From Ovis canadensis (lineage: Eukaryota > Chordata > Mammalia > Artiodactyla > Bovidae): a DNA stretch of 64,000 nt. The stretch is taken from positions 48,834,501 through 48,898,500 of the forward strand of contig NC_091255.1 of the NCBI RefSeq assembly GCF_042477335.2, written 5' to 3'. The number at the start of each line of letters is the position of its first letter. Positions within the stretch are counted from its first letter, which is position 1. Below, one piece after another: positions 1 through 11,300 of the stretch. The notes below the pieces were generated by a model that saw nothing but the letters and a program-made list of their open reading frames with translations, was not told the DNA's origin and did no database searches. A program made the translations under genes and the position numbers.

Positions 1-811
1 CTGCAGCTCAGAATGTATAAAAAGAAAGGAATTCAGGAATCTGAGCCCGAGGTTACCTCATTTTTCCCTGAGCCAGATGATGGTAAGTTTTGTTTATCTA
101 AGAGAATAAGTTTTCTCAGAGAAGAAAAAGGGTACAAGGCTCCAGGATACAACTTGCTCTGAATGAATGTGGTATTTTGGAAGAGGTATAGTTGCTAGGT
201 ATCTTCCATCCATGTCACTAACAAGGTCCCATCTGGCTTTCTTCCATAGTTGAAAGTTTGATGATTACCCCCTTCTTGCCTGTTGTAGCATTCGGACGAC
301 CATTACCAAAACTAACTCCACAGTAAGTATAAAGTTTTTTTCCCCTCTTCTCAGGTGGCATGCACTTCCCTTCCCTTTCAGACTTCATGAAAGCTTCAAT
401 ATAAGGTGGAATAGTTGGCTTAGGGATAGCCATGGCTCTTTGACAGAAGTGACGCTGCCTGGGCCACTAGCTTTTGCAATGATAAGATTCCCAAGCCAAG
501 AATTAGGAGGATTGCTTTTCGATTTAGAAATAGATTATTCAATCACTTTAATAGCACACCATTCCTCTGACTTTGAGGCAAGAAAGACACTCCAAACTTG
601 GGACTTGGGAGTCAGGGCTAGGAGTGGTGAAGGGTATACCATCTCTCTTTGACTTAGTCTCATGTCCATATTGAATTTCTTCTAGTCTTGCAGGTTGATT
701 CCTTCTTCTTTTTTTGCCAGGAATTTTGAGCTGCCCTGGTTGGATGAGCGTAGCCGATGCAGGTTGGAGATCCAGAAGAAGCAAACACCTCATCGGACGT
801 GTAGGAAATAG
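1..811 (+). CDS. MSL1: MSL1, C-terminal coding exons (partial, 5' end outside window)
   Basis: Three exons are visible: before 1 to 82, 250-322 and 721-811. All are flanked by clear GT/AG signals (donors GTAAGT at 83 and 323) and together encode the last 81 residues plus a TAG stop at 809-811. The reading runs LQLRMYKKKGIQESEPE..., then ESLMITPFLPVVAFGRPLP, and ends RLEIQKKQTPHRTCRK, which I recognise as the end of MSL1. This is the C-terminal part of the PEHE region, known in the family to bind the acetyltransferase MOF/KAT8 and MSL3. MSL1 is the nuclear scaffold of the MSL complex that acetylates histone H4 lysine 16. The exon junctions fall inside codons and rejoin in frame, so this is a live gene, not a retrocopy. 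The N-terminal coiled coil that binds MSL2 lies to the left of the window. Confidence 0.95.
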
Positions 812-3265
812 CTGTGCTGGCAAGAACCTTCTGTCTTCAGATAGTTGTAGCATGCCATTCCCAGAGAGTGGCAGAGACCTGTATATGTGACCTATGTCCT
901 TATGTATGTTACCATTTGCTGAAAATGCCCTTCCATACTCCCCTGATCTTGGTTTTGTTTTCATCACTCTGATTTCACAAAAACTCTTTCACTGGGCTAA
1001 TTGTGAATTGTGGAGGGTGATTGGGATTTATTTTCCCTTTTTGGGGAAATGAGTTCTCAACTTAAATCTATAGGATGGCAGACTTGGAAGCTTCAGGGGT
1101 CTGCTTCTTTACATTTGCCTGTGTTAAAGGGGTAAAAGGGCTCTCTTCATTAGATTTGTGGAAGATGAAGCAACCCCTGCCTTTAGAGTTGTGCCTGCAT
1201 GGCACTCTTCTCGCCCCGTATACCCTTCCTTACAGTATGAGTATAGCGGTTTTTACCCTAAAACAAAACAAAATTTCACCAGGAGCTTAAGGACCAGATG
1301 AGGAATAACAAGTGACGTGATGAAGCAAGTCATCTTCACAGGGTAGAAAAGATAATGGCGAGTTGATTGATAAATATCTGAAAACACAGTTGTTGTCTTA
1401 AAACTGTTCTGTGATACAGCCATGTGGGAAGGGATGTTTGTCTGTGATTATTTTCTTAAGTTAATGGGTAACTGAATGTCTTTCCCCACCCCTCAAGAAT
1501 AAGATCTTCTGAAGAGAGAATGAGGATGGTTAGCTTGGGGCCAGCTATGGCTCTAAACAAAAGCAGCTGGTGTTGGGAACGGCACGCCAGATCCTGTACA
1601 GATGTCTCTGTGTCACATCACCTCTTGAGTATTCCTTAGTTGGGTCTTATCCTTTTAGCTGAGCTCTTGGTGGTGGGTTAGAGATTTAGGGAGGGTGGGG
1701 GATGTATGTAGAAATATGTGCTTCCTCTGGCTGGCAAATGTCTACATCTTGAAACAAACAGATGTACCTAATGAGCTTCTCCAGTTCATTTTGTAAAAAT
1801 AGATTTGTATGTGTACCATCTTGGTTCTCCCCTCCCAACCCTCACCTCCCCCATTTTGTTAAAAAATTTCAGGACAGCACTCCAGGCCACTTTGGTCTCA
1901 GTGTAAGATCCCTGTAACTATCTGGAAGGAAAATAGAGCCAAGACCTCTGGTCTTAAATATATAGGAATTGCCTTTCTTTAGTCTTCAGGACTATTGTAT
2001 GAAAACAAGTAGGGGTCTAATCTCCTAGAAGGTAGGGGCTTTTATCCTTGAAGAGAATATGTCCCCAGATTATTAGCACTTTTAGAGGAGAAGCCAAGGT
2101 ATGTAGGGTGTGTGGCCGGCCCATCAGTGGAGCATGAGAGAATGGGATACCATTGTGGGAAGGGAAGAAAAAAGTTCCTCAGGGGCCTCCCACTGCTAAA
2201 GCTTTTCGTGAGATGTTGGTCTGTGCTCCCTGAGTTTGACTTTTAAAGGAATTACTCGGGCAGCACATGTAGTATTCTTGGATGATCTTGCTGCTCTTAT
2301 TTCTCCTTTGTGTGTGTGTGTGTGGCTATGGGTTTTCATTTGTAACTCCATCTGCTTAGGAGAGTGGGCTCTCCACAAGGGAACCTGCTGTGAACTTCTT
2401 TGCAGCAAGAATGTAGAGAGAAATAGGACTTATTCCACTAGGGGCTCTCATCTCACACCTTAAGGAGAGGAAGGAGATTTCTAGAAAAACTAGGCCAGAT
2501 TTTCTTTGTTCTACCATCATTTTAATATGGCAAACTGTTTGGCTTTCCTACTCTGACCTATGTTATGTTCCTTTAAAATGTGCCCAAGAAGAAAAAAGAC
2601 CAGTCAGTGTCTCTTTATTTTATTCTTTGATTCCTCTCAGTTTCTTAATTTTCAGCATTTGTTGGATTCCTTTGGATATGGGTTAGCAGATATCACCTTT
2701 GTTCCTACCCAAGGGACTTCCCAGATTCTGAACTCAAGTTAGACTAAGAGGAATCCATGAGGTGCTATTTGGCCAGACTTATGTGGATTCTAATTTCCTT
2801 GATTTTCCCTCTACCTAGTATCTCTTTATTTTATTGCCCCCTTTTCTAGATCAATTCTCCTTTGATTTGGACATGTTGAAGTTTTTTTGAGAAGGAGGTT
2901 GGAGAGTAGATGAGCAAAGTTCCAAGAGCAAAAAGACAGTGTGTCAGAGTGTGGGGGGAAATTAGTCTTATTTTTTCCCTACATGGGATACAACACTGTG
3001 AAATTCAATCTTCAAGTGAAGGCCCTGCCGTTCTCCTAAAACATAGTTCTTTGTTTCTTTCTTTAACAAAGTTTAAGCTAGTGTTAATAAATTAAAAAAA
3101 GAAATTGCTTGTCTGTCCACTTCAGCTTTGTTTTATGCCCATTTCATATTGTTGTCTGTGTTGTAATTCATACTTTTGATACCATTTCTGATGTGTAAAA
3201 TTGGTTGTCTTGTAAATATCTTATAAAGAGTTCAACTGTAAATAAACTATTGTGGCTGTTAATTT
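812..3265 (+). other. MSL1: MSL1 3' untranslated region
   Basis: About 2.45 kb of AT-rich sequence follows the MSL1 stop up to the poly(A) signal. I recognise no SINE or LINE in it, unusual for this repeat-dense locus and suggestive of constraint. A short TG run lies near 2310-2325. Near the end are two Pumilio-type UGUAAAUA motifs (3211-3218 and 3237-3244). Short open frames here look like chance. Confidence 0.85.
3241..3265 (+). terminator. MSL1: MSL1 polyadenylation signal
   Basis: A canonical AATAAA at 3241-3246 is followed by a TG/T-rich stretch (TGTGGCTGTTAATTTTTG) typical of a downstream element. Cleavage is expected around 3258-3270. UGUA motifs upstream fit CFIm binding. Confidence 0.8.
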
Positions 3266-3514
3266 TTGAACTTCTGCTTCAATTTATTAGATTTATTGGG
3301 AAGCATTAAACAGTTTTGCTTGGATATTTTAAAGCACTAGAAAAAGAAATCCACTTTCACAAAATAGAAAAACACCATTTTCCCTTTTATATGAGATACT
3401 AACTCCCATTTGTGTATGAACACAGTGTATGTTCCATCTCTTTGTCCTGGGTTCTTCCTTACAGATAATGGGCAATTAAAAAACAATAAGAGATGATAGG
3501 ATGGTTGGTGCCTG

Positions 3515-4260
3515 GTGTCTAATTAATAAAACCTCAGCTGGAAGGACCTTATAGGTCATGTAGTCTGACCCAAGTACATGATTTCCCTCTGACAACATTC
3601 CAGACAAATGAAATCCAGCTTCTTCTCTAACACTTTCGTTTTCTCCTGTCCAGTTTTTCCTAAATGTTAGAGAACTCTTCCTCATTGACAAAATCTAAGT
3701 TCTTGTAACTTGAGCCCACTGGTTCTTGCTTTGCTTTCCAGGGTGACAAAAAAATCAATTCCTCCTTTCCTCATAGTCCCTCAAATACTTTGCTGTGGCA
3801 GTCCCAATCTTCATGGTTCACATTTCAGAGCTCTTACAATTGTTCCTCAAAAGAATCTTGAATGTTTCAGTTCTCTGGATGAGTGAACAATTTGCTCAAG
3901 TCCATTTAAAAATTGAATGCAGACCAAACAACTGAAAGGCAAAGTGGCAGACTATCACTTTACTTATTTAGACACTAAATTTGGCAACCTTACTATATCA
4001 ATTTACTTTGTGATTGATAGGATCCTCTAGGTTTTCTTTTTTTTAACACTTTAAAAATCATATATCCTTCATTTTGAGCCCAAGCAGTTGGTTTTTGGAC
4101 CTGTATTTACAAGTTGTCACATTTGACCACTTGTTTAACCAGTTGAGCTCTATTTGGATCCTGACTATCTCTGAAGGCATTCATAATACCGTCTAGTTTC
4201 ATAATGTCTACAAATTTGATAAGCATCAGTAGCCTTGACCATATTATTTGTAAAAGCATT
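3515..4260 (-). repeat. Ancient L3/CR1-like LINE 3' fragment
   Basis: The + strand reads like the reverse complement of a CR1/L3 LINE 3' region: CTGGAAGGACCTTATAGGTC, then a region with TCTTCCTCATTG, CTTTCCAGGGTGAC and CCCTCAAATACTTTG, and finally CTACAAATTTGATAAGCAT. Their order matches CR1-clade elements. It is heavily diverged, predating the ruminant radiation. Boundaries are approximate. It occupies most of the MSL1-CASC3 intergenic space. Confidence 0.55.
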
Positions 4261-4534
4261 ACACGGGACAGAGTCCTGTGCTATGATAGTGACTTTCCTC
4301 GGGTGTATATTATTGTGTACTCCTTTAGGTGCACAGTTAGCTCATGCTTCTTGTATGTTTTTTATTATGGTACAGAGAAAATATACAAATTTTTTTTCCT
4401 TGCTGAAAAATGTGTTGCTAAAATCACAGCATTCCGTCATCTACCTGCTTGGCAAGAAAATCATTTCGGGATATTAAACCAATGCCCGTTCCTATGATTA
4501 TCTCTAAGTCGGTTCCAAAATTTTAGTAAGATTA

Positions 4535-4735
4535 CCATCTGGTTTAGACGGTAAAGAATTCGCCTGCAATGTGGGAGACCTGGGTTCAATTCCTGGGTTG
4601 GGAAGATCCCCTGGAGGAGGGCATGGCTACCCGTTCGTGTATTCTTCCTTGGAGAATCCCCATGGACAGAGGAGCCTGGTGGGCTACAGTCCATAGGGCC
4701 GCAAGGAGTAGGACACGACTGAGCGACGAAGCACA
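4535..4735 (+). mobile_element. Bov-tA SINE
   Basis: tRNA-Glu-derived head with a B-box-like GGTTCAATTCC, followed by the BovA body: GGGAAGATCCCCTGGAGGAGG, GGAGAATCCCCATGGACAGA, and the terminal GACACGACTGAGCGAC. Moderately diverged from consensus. Confidence 0.9.
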
Positions 4736-5079
4736 TCGTATTAGCCTGCACTTTCAGGGAGGTGATGGCTGGGGTGGGAAGACACATGAAGGGGGAAGAA
4801 ATGAGAATACAGGGGAAACACTACTGCTGCAACACTAAATCCTCGGGCTTCCCTACAGACAACTGGTTTCTCCCCCGCCCTTTAGTTTAAAATAGACTGA
4901 TAAATCTCAAGCAGCACAACGGCTTCAGAGGTTTCCCTTGATTCGTGGTTTTTACTAAGCAAACGAATGCAGTCAAACGATCTGCTTCAAACGTAGGTAG
5001 AAATGAGAGATGAAAAAGAAAATCATAAAACAACTCTAATGCCGCAGTGAAGCTGTGACAGGTCAACACTATCCACTCA

Positions 5080-5384
5080 AGCCCAAGATGGCCGGGCAAG
5101 GACCGGAGCCGACTGCCCGCCCAAGAGCAACTCTCCTCGCCAGGGGCCCAACCGCCGGGAAGTCAGGGGCCTCACCACGCCCCCTCATGTCACCAATTAC
5201 GCAATTCCGCGCACCCGCAAACGTGCTGCAGCGTGCCAGCTCCGCCCCTAGCCCCTCCCCCCGAAAAACGGGGCGAACAGCGCCGCAAGTGAAGCATGCT
5301 GGGACCGGCTCTCAAGCCTCCCGGCAGCCCCTGCGACGGGCGGGGTACGTCAGGATCTGGCCAGCGGCGGCCGTTCTCCGTAAG
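5080..5384 (+). promoter_or_regulatory. CASC3: CASC3 CpG-island promoter and 5'UTR
   Basis: GC and CpG content rise sharply from about 5085 and stay high to about 5680. There is no TATA box. Candidate elements: YY1-type AAGATGGCCG at 5085-5094; CCAAT at 5193-5197; a CACGCCCCC GC box near 5177; TCCGCCCC near 5241; a CRE-like TACGTCA at 5346-5352; and a second YY1-type AAGATGGCGG at 5383-5392 that contains the start codon. The transcription start cannot be placed from sequence. The frame of CASC3 stays open upstream to an ATG at 5088. Confidence 0.75.
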
Positions 5385-8300
5385 ATGGCGGACCGGCGGC
5401 GGCAGCGCGCTTCGCAGGACACCGAGGACGAAGAATCTGGTGCCTCCGGCTCAGACAGCGGCGGTTCCCCGGCGCGGGGCGGCGGGAGCTGCAGCGGTAG
5501 CGTTGAAGGCGGCGGCAGCGGCTCTCTGCCTTCCCAGCGCGGAGGCCGAGCTGGGGCCCTTCATCTGCGGCGAGTGGAGAGCGGGGGCGCTAAGAGCGCT
5601 GAGGAGTCGGAGTGTGTGAGTGCGCGCGGGCGGGGCGGACCGGGGGCGGGGTGTAGGTGGTGATGGGAGGCTGGGAGTTGACTGTAGATGCTGAGGCGTA
5701 GTGTGTTGGAGAAGAGGAGAGCGATCCCGGTGCGGTTTGCATCCGGAGCTCCAAGGGAAGAGAAGGGATTGAGGGTTTGTTGGGGGACAGGCGGAACTGC
5801 TGCGGATGGAAAGCGGATATTTATTCAGAAATTGGAACTGGAGGTGGATAGATGGGACCTCCCTCAGATCTTGTCTGTTAAAGATATACCTTCCCTCGTC
5901 TCCCTTTTCAACCATTTTGTGTTCATTCTTCGTTTCTCCACCCCCTGGAAATCATAGAACTAACCCATGTCTTCTTTCCTTCAGGAGAGTGAAGATGGCA
6001 TCGAGGGCGATGGTGAGTAGCATCATGATAGAGATCTTTGCCCCCAGACTCAGGTCACCTGTCTGCAGCAGTTGACATCCTCTCAGACTGTTCAGTGGAG
6101 AAGGAAATGGCAACCCACTCCAGTATTCTTGCCTGGAGAATCCCAGGGACGGAGGAGCCTGGTGGGCTGCTGTCCATGGGGTCGCACGGAGTCGGACACG
6201 ACTGAAGTGACTTAGCAGCAGCAGCAGCAGCAGACTGTTAAGGGTTTTGGGGAGGGTGCCACAAAGGGGCTCTTTGTAGTTTAACGTTCAAGAGCATAAG
6301 TTTTAGCTGTATGATCTTGGGAAAGTCAAAGTCACTCTTTAAACCTGTTTTCCATCTGTAAATGGGGTCTCATAGGTTGATGTCAGGATTAAATGAGAGT
6401 TTTAGCTTGACCCACAACAAGCACTGGAAGATGTAATTGTAAAATTTCTGTTCCATTTTTTTTTCTTTATATGTTTCTGTTTTCTTTCAGCTGTTCTCTC
6501 GGATTATGAAAGTGCAGAAGATTCAGAAGTGAGTGTGATAGATTCTTTTTCCTATGATGTAGGTTGGAAAATGTGTTTTAAAAATTGTACCCACCTGTGG
6601 TTTGAAAGCATCTGACCTGTTTGTTACTCCACTTGTGCATTCTTCATTTATGCTTCTGAAAAACTATTATAAAAAGTGTTGTTCAGTTATAGAGAGGGAA
6701 GCTTTGTATAAACCTCTTCAGGCCACATGTGTTACACTGTTAATAGCTGACCTTTCCCCCTATCTAAAGAAAATAAGATGCTAAATATGAGAATGAGAAC
6801 ATTCTTTGGCCCTTCACAGGCTGTTTCACACTCCGTTTTATGATGCCTCGGTGGCGAAACCAACCATTTGGGTATTTTTTTGAGTATATCTGAAGACCTC
6901 AGAAGGGTAGGATTCTGAGTGGTTTGTGTCAGAAACATTTCTCAGTTTATGGATGAGGTTTTCTGTCTTTAGCAGAAAGTTTCCCTAAGCCAGATGTTTG
7001 TGAACTTAGTTTGCTTTGATTGGATAAACTAGAGATGTTATCAGAATGACTACTTGTTTCCTGGAACTGTTGAATAGAGCTCTGATTTATACAGAAAGAA
7101 TTGGATTGTGGATTCAAAGGTTCATTCTGTAAATTTTGTAGAACTGTTACTACATACTAGAATTACCATTAAGCCTTGGAGATGCAAAAGTGAACACTGT
7201 AACAAAGTTCTTATGTTTCGGAATCTTACAGCTTAGTAAGGAAGTCAGACAAACATTGAGGAAATCATAGGACTTGGTGACAACTGCTGGCGGTTGGGTT
7301 AAATAAGGTGTTAATGACTGGGTACTGATTCCATATTAGGCAGTCAGAGAAGAATAAATTGGAGTTAGCCAGGCAAATCATGTTCTAGGCAGAGGGAACA
7401 ATAGCTGCAAAAGCTCAGAGATAGGAGGGAAGGTTGACTATCTGGAAACTTGGAAGTAGTTTGGTGTGGCTGGAACATCGTTGGGACAGGATGGATACCA
7501 GAAATAAAGGCAAATTATAGAGTAGGGGTCAGATCATGCAGGGATTACTTCTTTCTCTTTATTAAATGCCTTCTCAGTGCCAGGAGCTGTGCTAGGCCCT
7601 GGAATAAAAGATACATGGTTCTGCCCTCATGGAATTTACATTCCAGATCAGAGAGGGAAAATACAGACAGTTAAGTAATTACAAAAACCTTTTGTTAAAT
7701 GCCATGATATGGGACGCATAGGGTGCTTTGGGAGCACATGGCAGGGGCAGCTAACTGAGTATAGGGTGTTTGGAAGTATTTACAGGAGGGACTCTTCAAA
7801 TAGAGACCTGAATGATGAGTAGGAGTTAGCTAGCTAGAATTTTCTTAGCAGAGGAAACAGTCCGAGAAGAACGTCCAGAAGGGGTGGGATTGGAGGATAG
7901 TGAGTTGCAGGACATGGAAGATTTAGTATAACTGGTGGTAAGGATGAATCTCAGTCTAAATCTTAAAGCACTTTATAAGCCTGGTTGAAAAAGTATTTGG
8001 ATTTTATTCTAAGAAAGTAAAACAGGGTTTTAAACAAGAGTATGATATGGAGTATGGATTAGACTTAAATTTTAAAGCAGTGTTTGTCAGATCCAAGGAA
8101 CGTCTACATGAAAGAAAATCCTGTTGAAACAGACTCTTGCAGGAGGGCAGACTCAGATATTTATATGTTAACAACATCCCAGGTTGATTCACAGTAATAT
8201 TTTAAAATTATTGTCTTTAACAATTGTTTTGTGTGCAGTGGGGAGAATTATCTGAAGGGAGCAAGATTAGAGGCAGAAAAACTAGTTAAGAAAGCTACTG

Positions 8301-11300
8301 TGGAAGACTAGGAAAGCAGAAAATGTGGCGGCAGTGGCAACAGAAGTGGGCAGCACTGGCAGCCATTTAGGCTGTGGGATGGCGAAACGTGGTGACTGGT
8401 GGTTGACTGACTTTCTGTGAAGTCAGTTGTAAAGTTACCCACAAAGAATTAAAGGAGGATGAGAGGTTTGGGAGTGAGTAATGTTTGCAGTAGTCATTAA
8501 AGAATGGAAACATCGGAAAGGCTGCCAGGCAATGTGGAGTATTCAGTGAGGTTTGGTGATTGTGACTTTGTAGCAGTTTACCATTATGTATATAATGAGT
8601 TTGGATGTTACTCTAACAGCAAAGAAAGAAAGGCTGGCTATTGGAGGCTTAACTGGAGGAGGATCTGAGGATGAGGGAAGACTGAAGCCAGAGCTGTTAA
8701 GAGAGTAGTCCAAGGAGCGTGATAGTGCCCTAAAGAAGGGACGATGGCAGTGGCACCGCAAGACGTAGATTTGAGAGATATTTAGGTATTATTATTAATA
8801 ACAATTTCTTGATTGATTGAATGTGGAGCCTGAATTAAGGAGTCAGAGAAGAGAATTCTGCTGAAACTGGAAAGACTGCCGTTTTGGTTCCTATAAGCTT
8901 TAGATGCCTAGCACTGTTTGACCTCTCCTGACGGGAGATGTTGATCCAGGTGAGGGCTGGGACCTGGCCAGATGCCTGTGATAGAGCCAGAAAGTTTACT
9001 GACAAGAACAGCGACAGCATGGTGAGGGAAGGGAATGGGGTGAGGGAGCTTGGTGATCTGGGTTTCTCTAGCTTCATCCAAAGCCCTAGAATAATGCTGA
9101 ATGTTTTGACTCTTGCTCATGAGTGTCCTCTGTTGTTTTGTCCCAAGACTGACTTCTGCCTCACATAACCTGTCTGCAATCCAACCTTCAGATTTTAATA
9201 TCCATTTCCTTCAGCTCTGAGCAGAATGCAAGCTCCTGGAGGGCTGAGACTGTCTTTGTCACTGTTCTATCCTGGGAGCTTAGAACAGTATCTGTGATAG
9301 GCCCTCAATAAACTTTCCTTGGATTAGTAAATGAAATAGAACTGCAAGGACTTTTCTTCTAAATACATTTTATTTTGGAGTAATTCTGCATTTACAAAAA
9401 AAATCGCAAAGAGAATATAGATGTTCCATAGGCTTTTCACCCAGTTCTTCTAACGTTAACATTTAGAATGACTTATTTAAATTAATTTTGTTTTTTTGAC
9501 ACACATTCCTGTGTTAACACTGCAATTCTACTTTACCCTTTACATTTGAGCATTTATCATTTGGAGAAATCTTTTTTCATAAGTAAAGTATCATAATACA
9601 ATTTCATTACATGTGAGATTCAGCTCCTGTTGTAAAAACTAGTAATTATAAGGGGAAAAAAAGTGTTGTTACCTTAAGAAAAAAGATTGTGCTAATAATG
9701 TTGAAGTTCAATACATTTGTAATAGCAAAAAAAAAGAAAAAGGAGTCCAAGTAATGCCCAGGTTGGAGAATGGTGTTGGTCACTAAGAAAGGGACCACAG
9801 GAGGAAGAGATTCCGGGAAGGACAGTGTTGGGTTAAGTTTTGGATGTTTTGAGATTGAGGAACAGGTGCAGCGTTGATGTGGCAATATCTGGTATGTGTT
9901 GCCTAAAATTTAAGAGAGGAGTGTAGTTCTGTTGTGTCAAATAGGATAGTCACCAGCCATATGTGGCTATTCGAGTTAATAAAAAAGTTCAGCTCTTCAT
10001 GTGTATAGGTAAAAACATTTCCCTCATTCCAGCGAGTTTTGTTGGACAGCACTGATCTAGATTAAAGAGTTTGACTTGATATTTTGCCTTACGTAGTTAT
10101 CTGTTACTTGATTGCATTTCTTCTTAGTTACTAACTGTGTATACCTAGATGCTATGCTTAGTTTTGCCTGTTTCTTAAATTTTGATCTGTCTCTTAGTCT
10201 GACAGATTAGTTTTTCATCCTTTTTTTAATAGTGTATCTTTAAAAAAGATTTTGATGGTCACTCACTCATTGTGCAACTCACCATGCTATCTGTATCCAT
10301 TGTATTTCTTGCAAATTGTCTTTCCATGGTAGCCATGGAAAATAGCAATATGACTCAAAGCTTTTATCTTGCACAGAACTGGCTGATCACCTAATTTTCT
10401 TTCCCTTATAAGTCACTTGCTATTTTTGTCTGGATATTCCCAGTATATTTTCCTTTAAGGTCCGATAGTTATATTATACTTTGTCTTGGACTCGGTCATT
10501 CTGGTTCAGTATTCATAGGTATGAGAGGCTCTGTACAGTATGGCATGGAACTTCCATCCAAATACATCCAAATACTCTTTTCCTGTCTTCAGTAAACGAC
10601 CCTTTCTCTTTAATCCTTTGTAGTATCTCTGTTTTCTTTTGATTACTGTGTTTATTCACTCTTGTTTGTGTTCCTTCTAGTTCTAGACTTAATATTTTAA
10701 CTGATTTTTAAAATTTCTAATATCTTCTTGAGTTCATTTCTGGATTTTTTAAATTCTGGTTGATGTTCTTTCATGCCATATATAATATTTTTAAGGTCTT
10801 TTTTTGCTCATTTTGAAATAGAAGTTGCAGTTTTGGTATGATATGCATATGTCTTTCTGGCATGCTTTCATTGTAGGAGTGCTAGTCACTAGTCACTAGT
10901 GAAGTCGCTCAGTTGTGTCCGACTCTTTGCGACCCCATGGACTGTAGCCTACCAAGCTCCTCTGTCCATGGGATTTTCCAGGCAATAGTATTAAAGTGGG
11001 TTCCCATTTCCTTCTCTAGGGGATCTTCCTGACCCAGGGATCGAACCCGGGTCTCTCGCATTGTAGACAGATGCTTTACCATCTGAGCCACCAGTGCTAG
11101 TCTACTTTTTTTTTTTTTTCTTTTAGTAAGTTTCTGTGGGATTTGATCTCTGTATTTCTCTTTTGTTGATTTTTACGTAGTCTTCCTGATCTTTTCAAAG
11201 GAAGTATGGCTCAAAGTAGCTTTTTCTAACTTCATAGAACTCCCTCCTCAGATGTTTTCCCCTAGTGTTAAAACACACACACATACATATATATATATAT

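Noticed and set aside
4535-4735. tRNA gene
   Set aside because: The tRNA-like B-box text belongs to the head of a Bov-tA SINE; the cloverleaf is decayed and followed by the SINE body. The same holds for all other copies.
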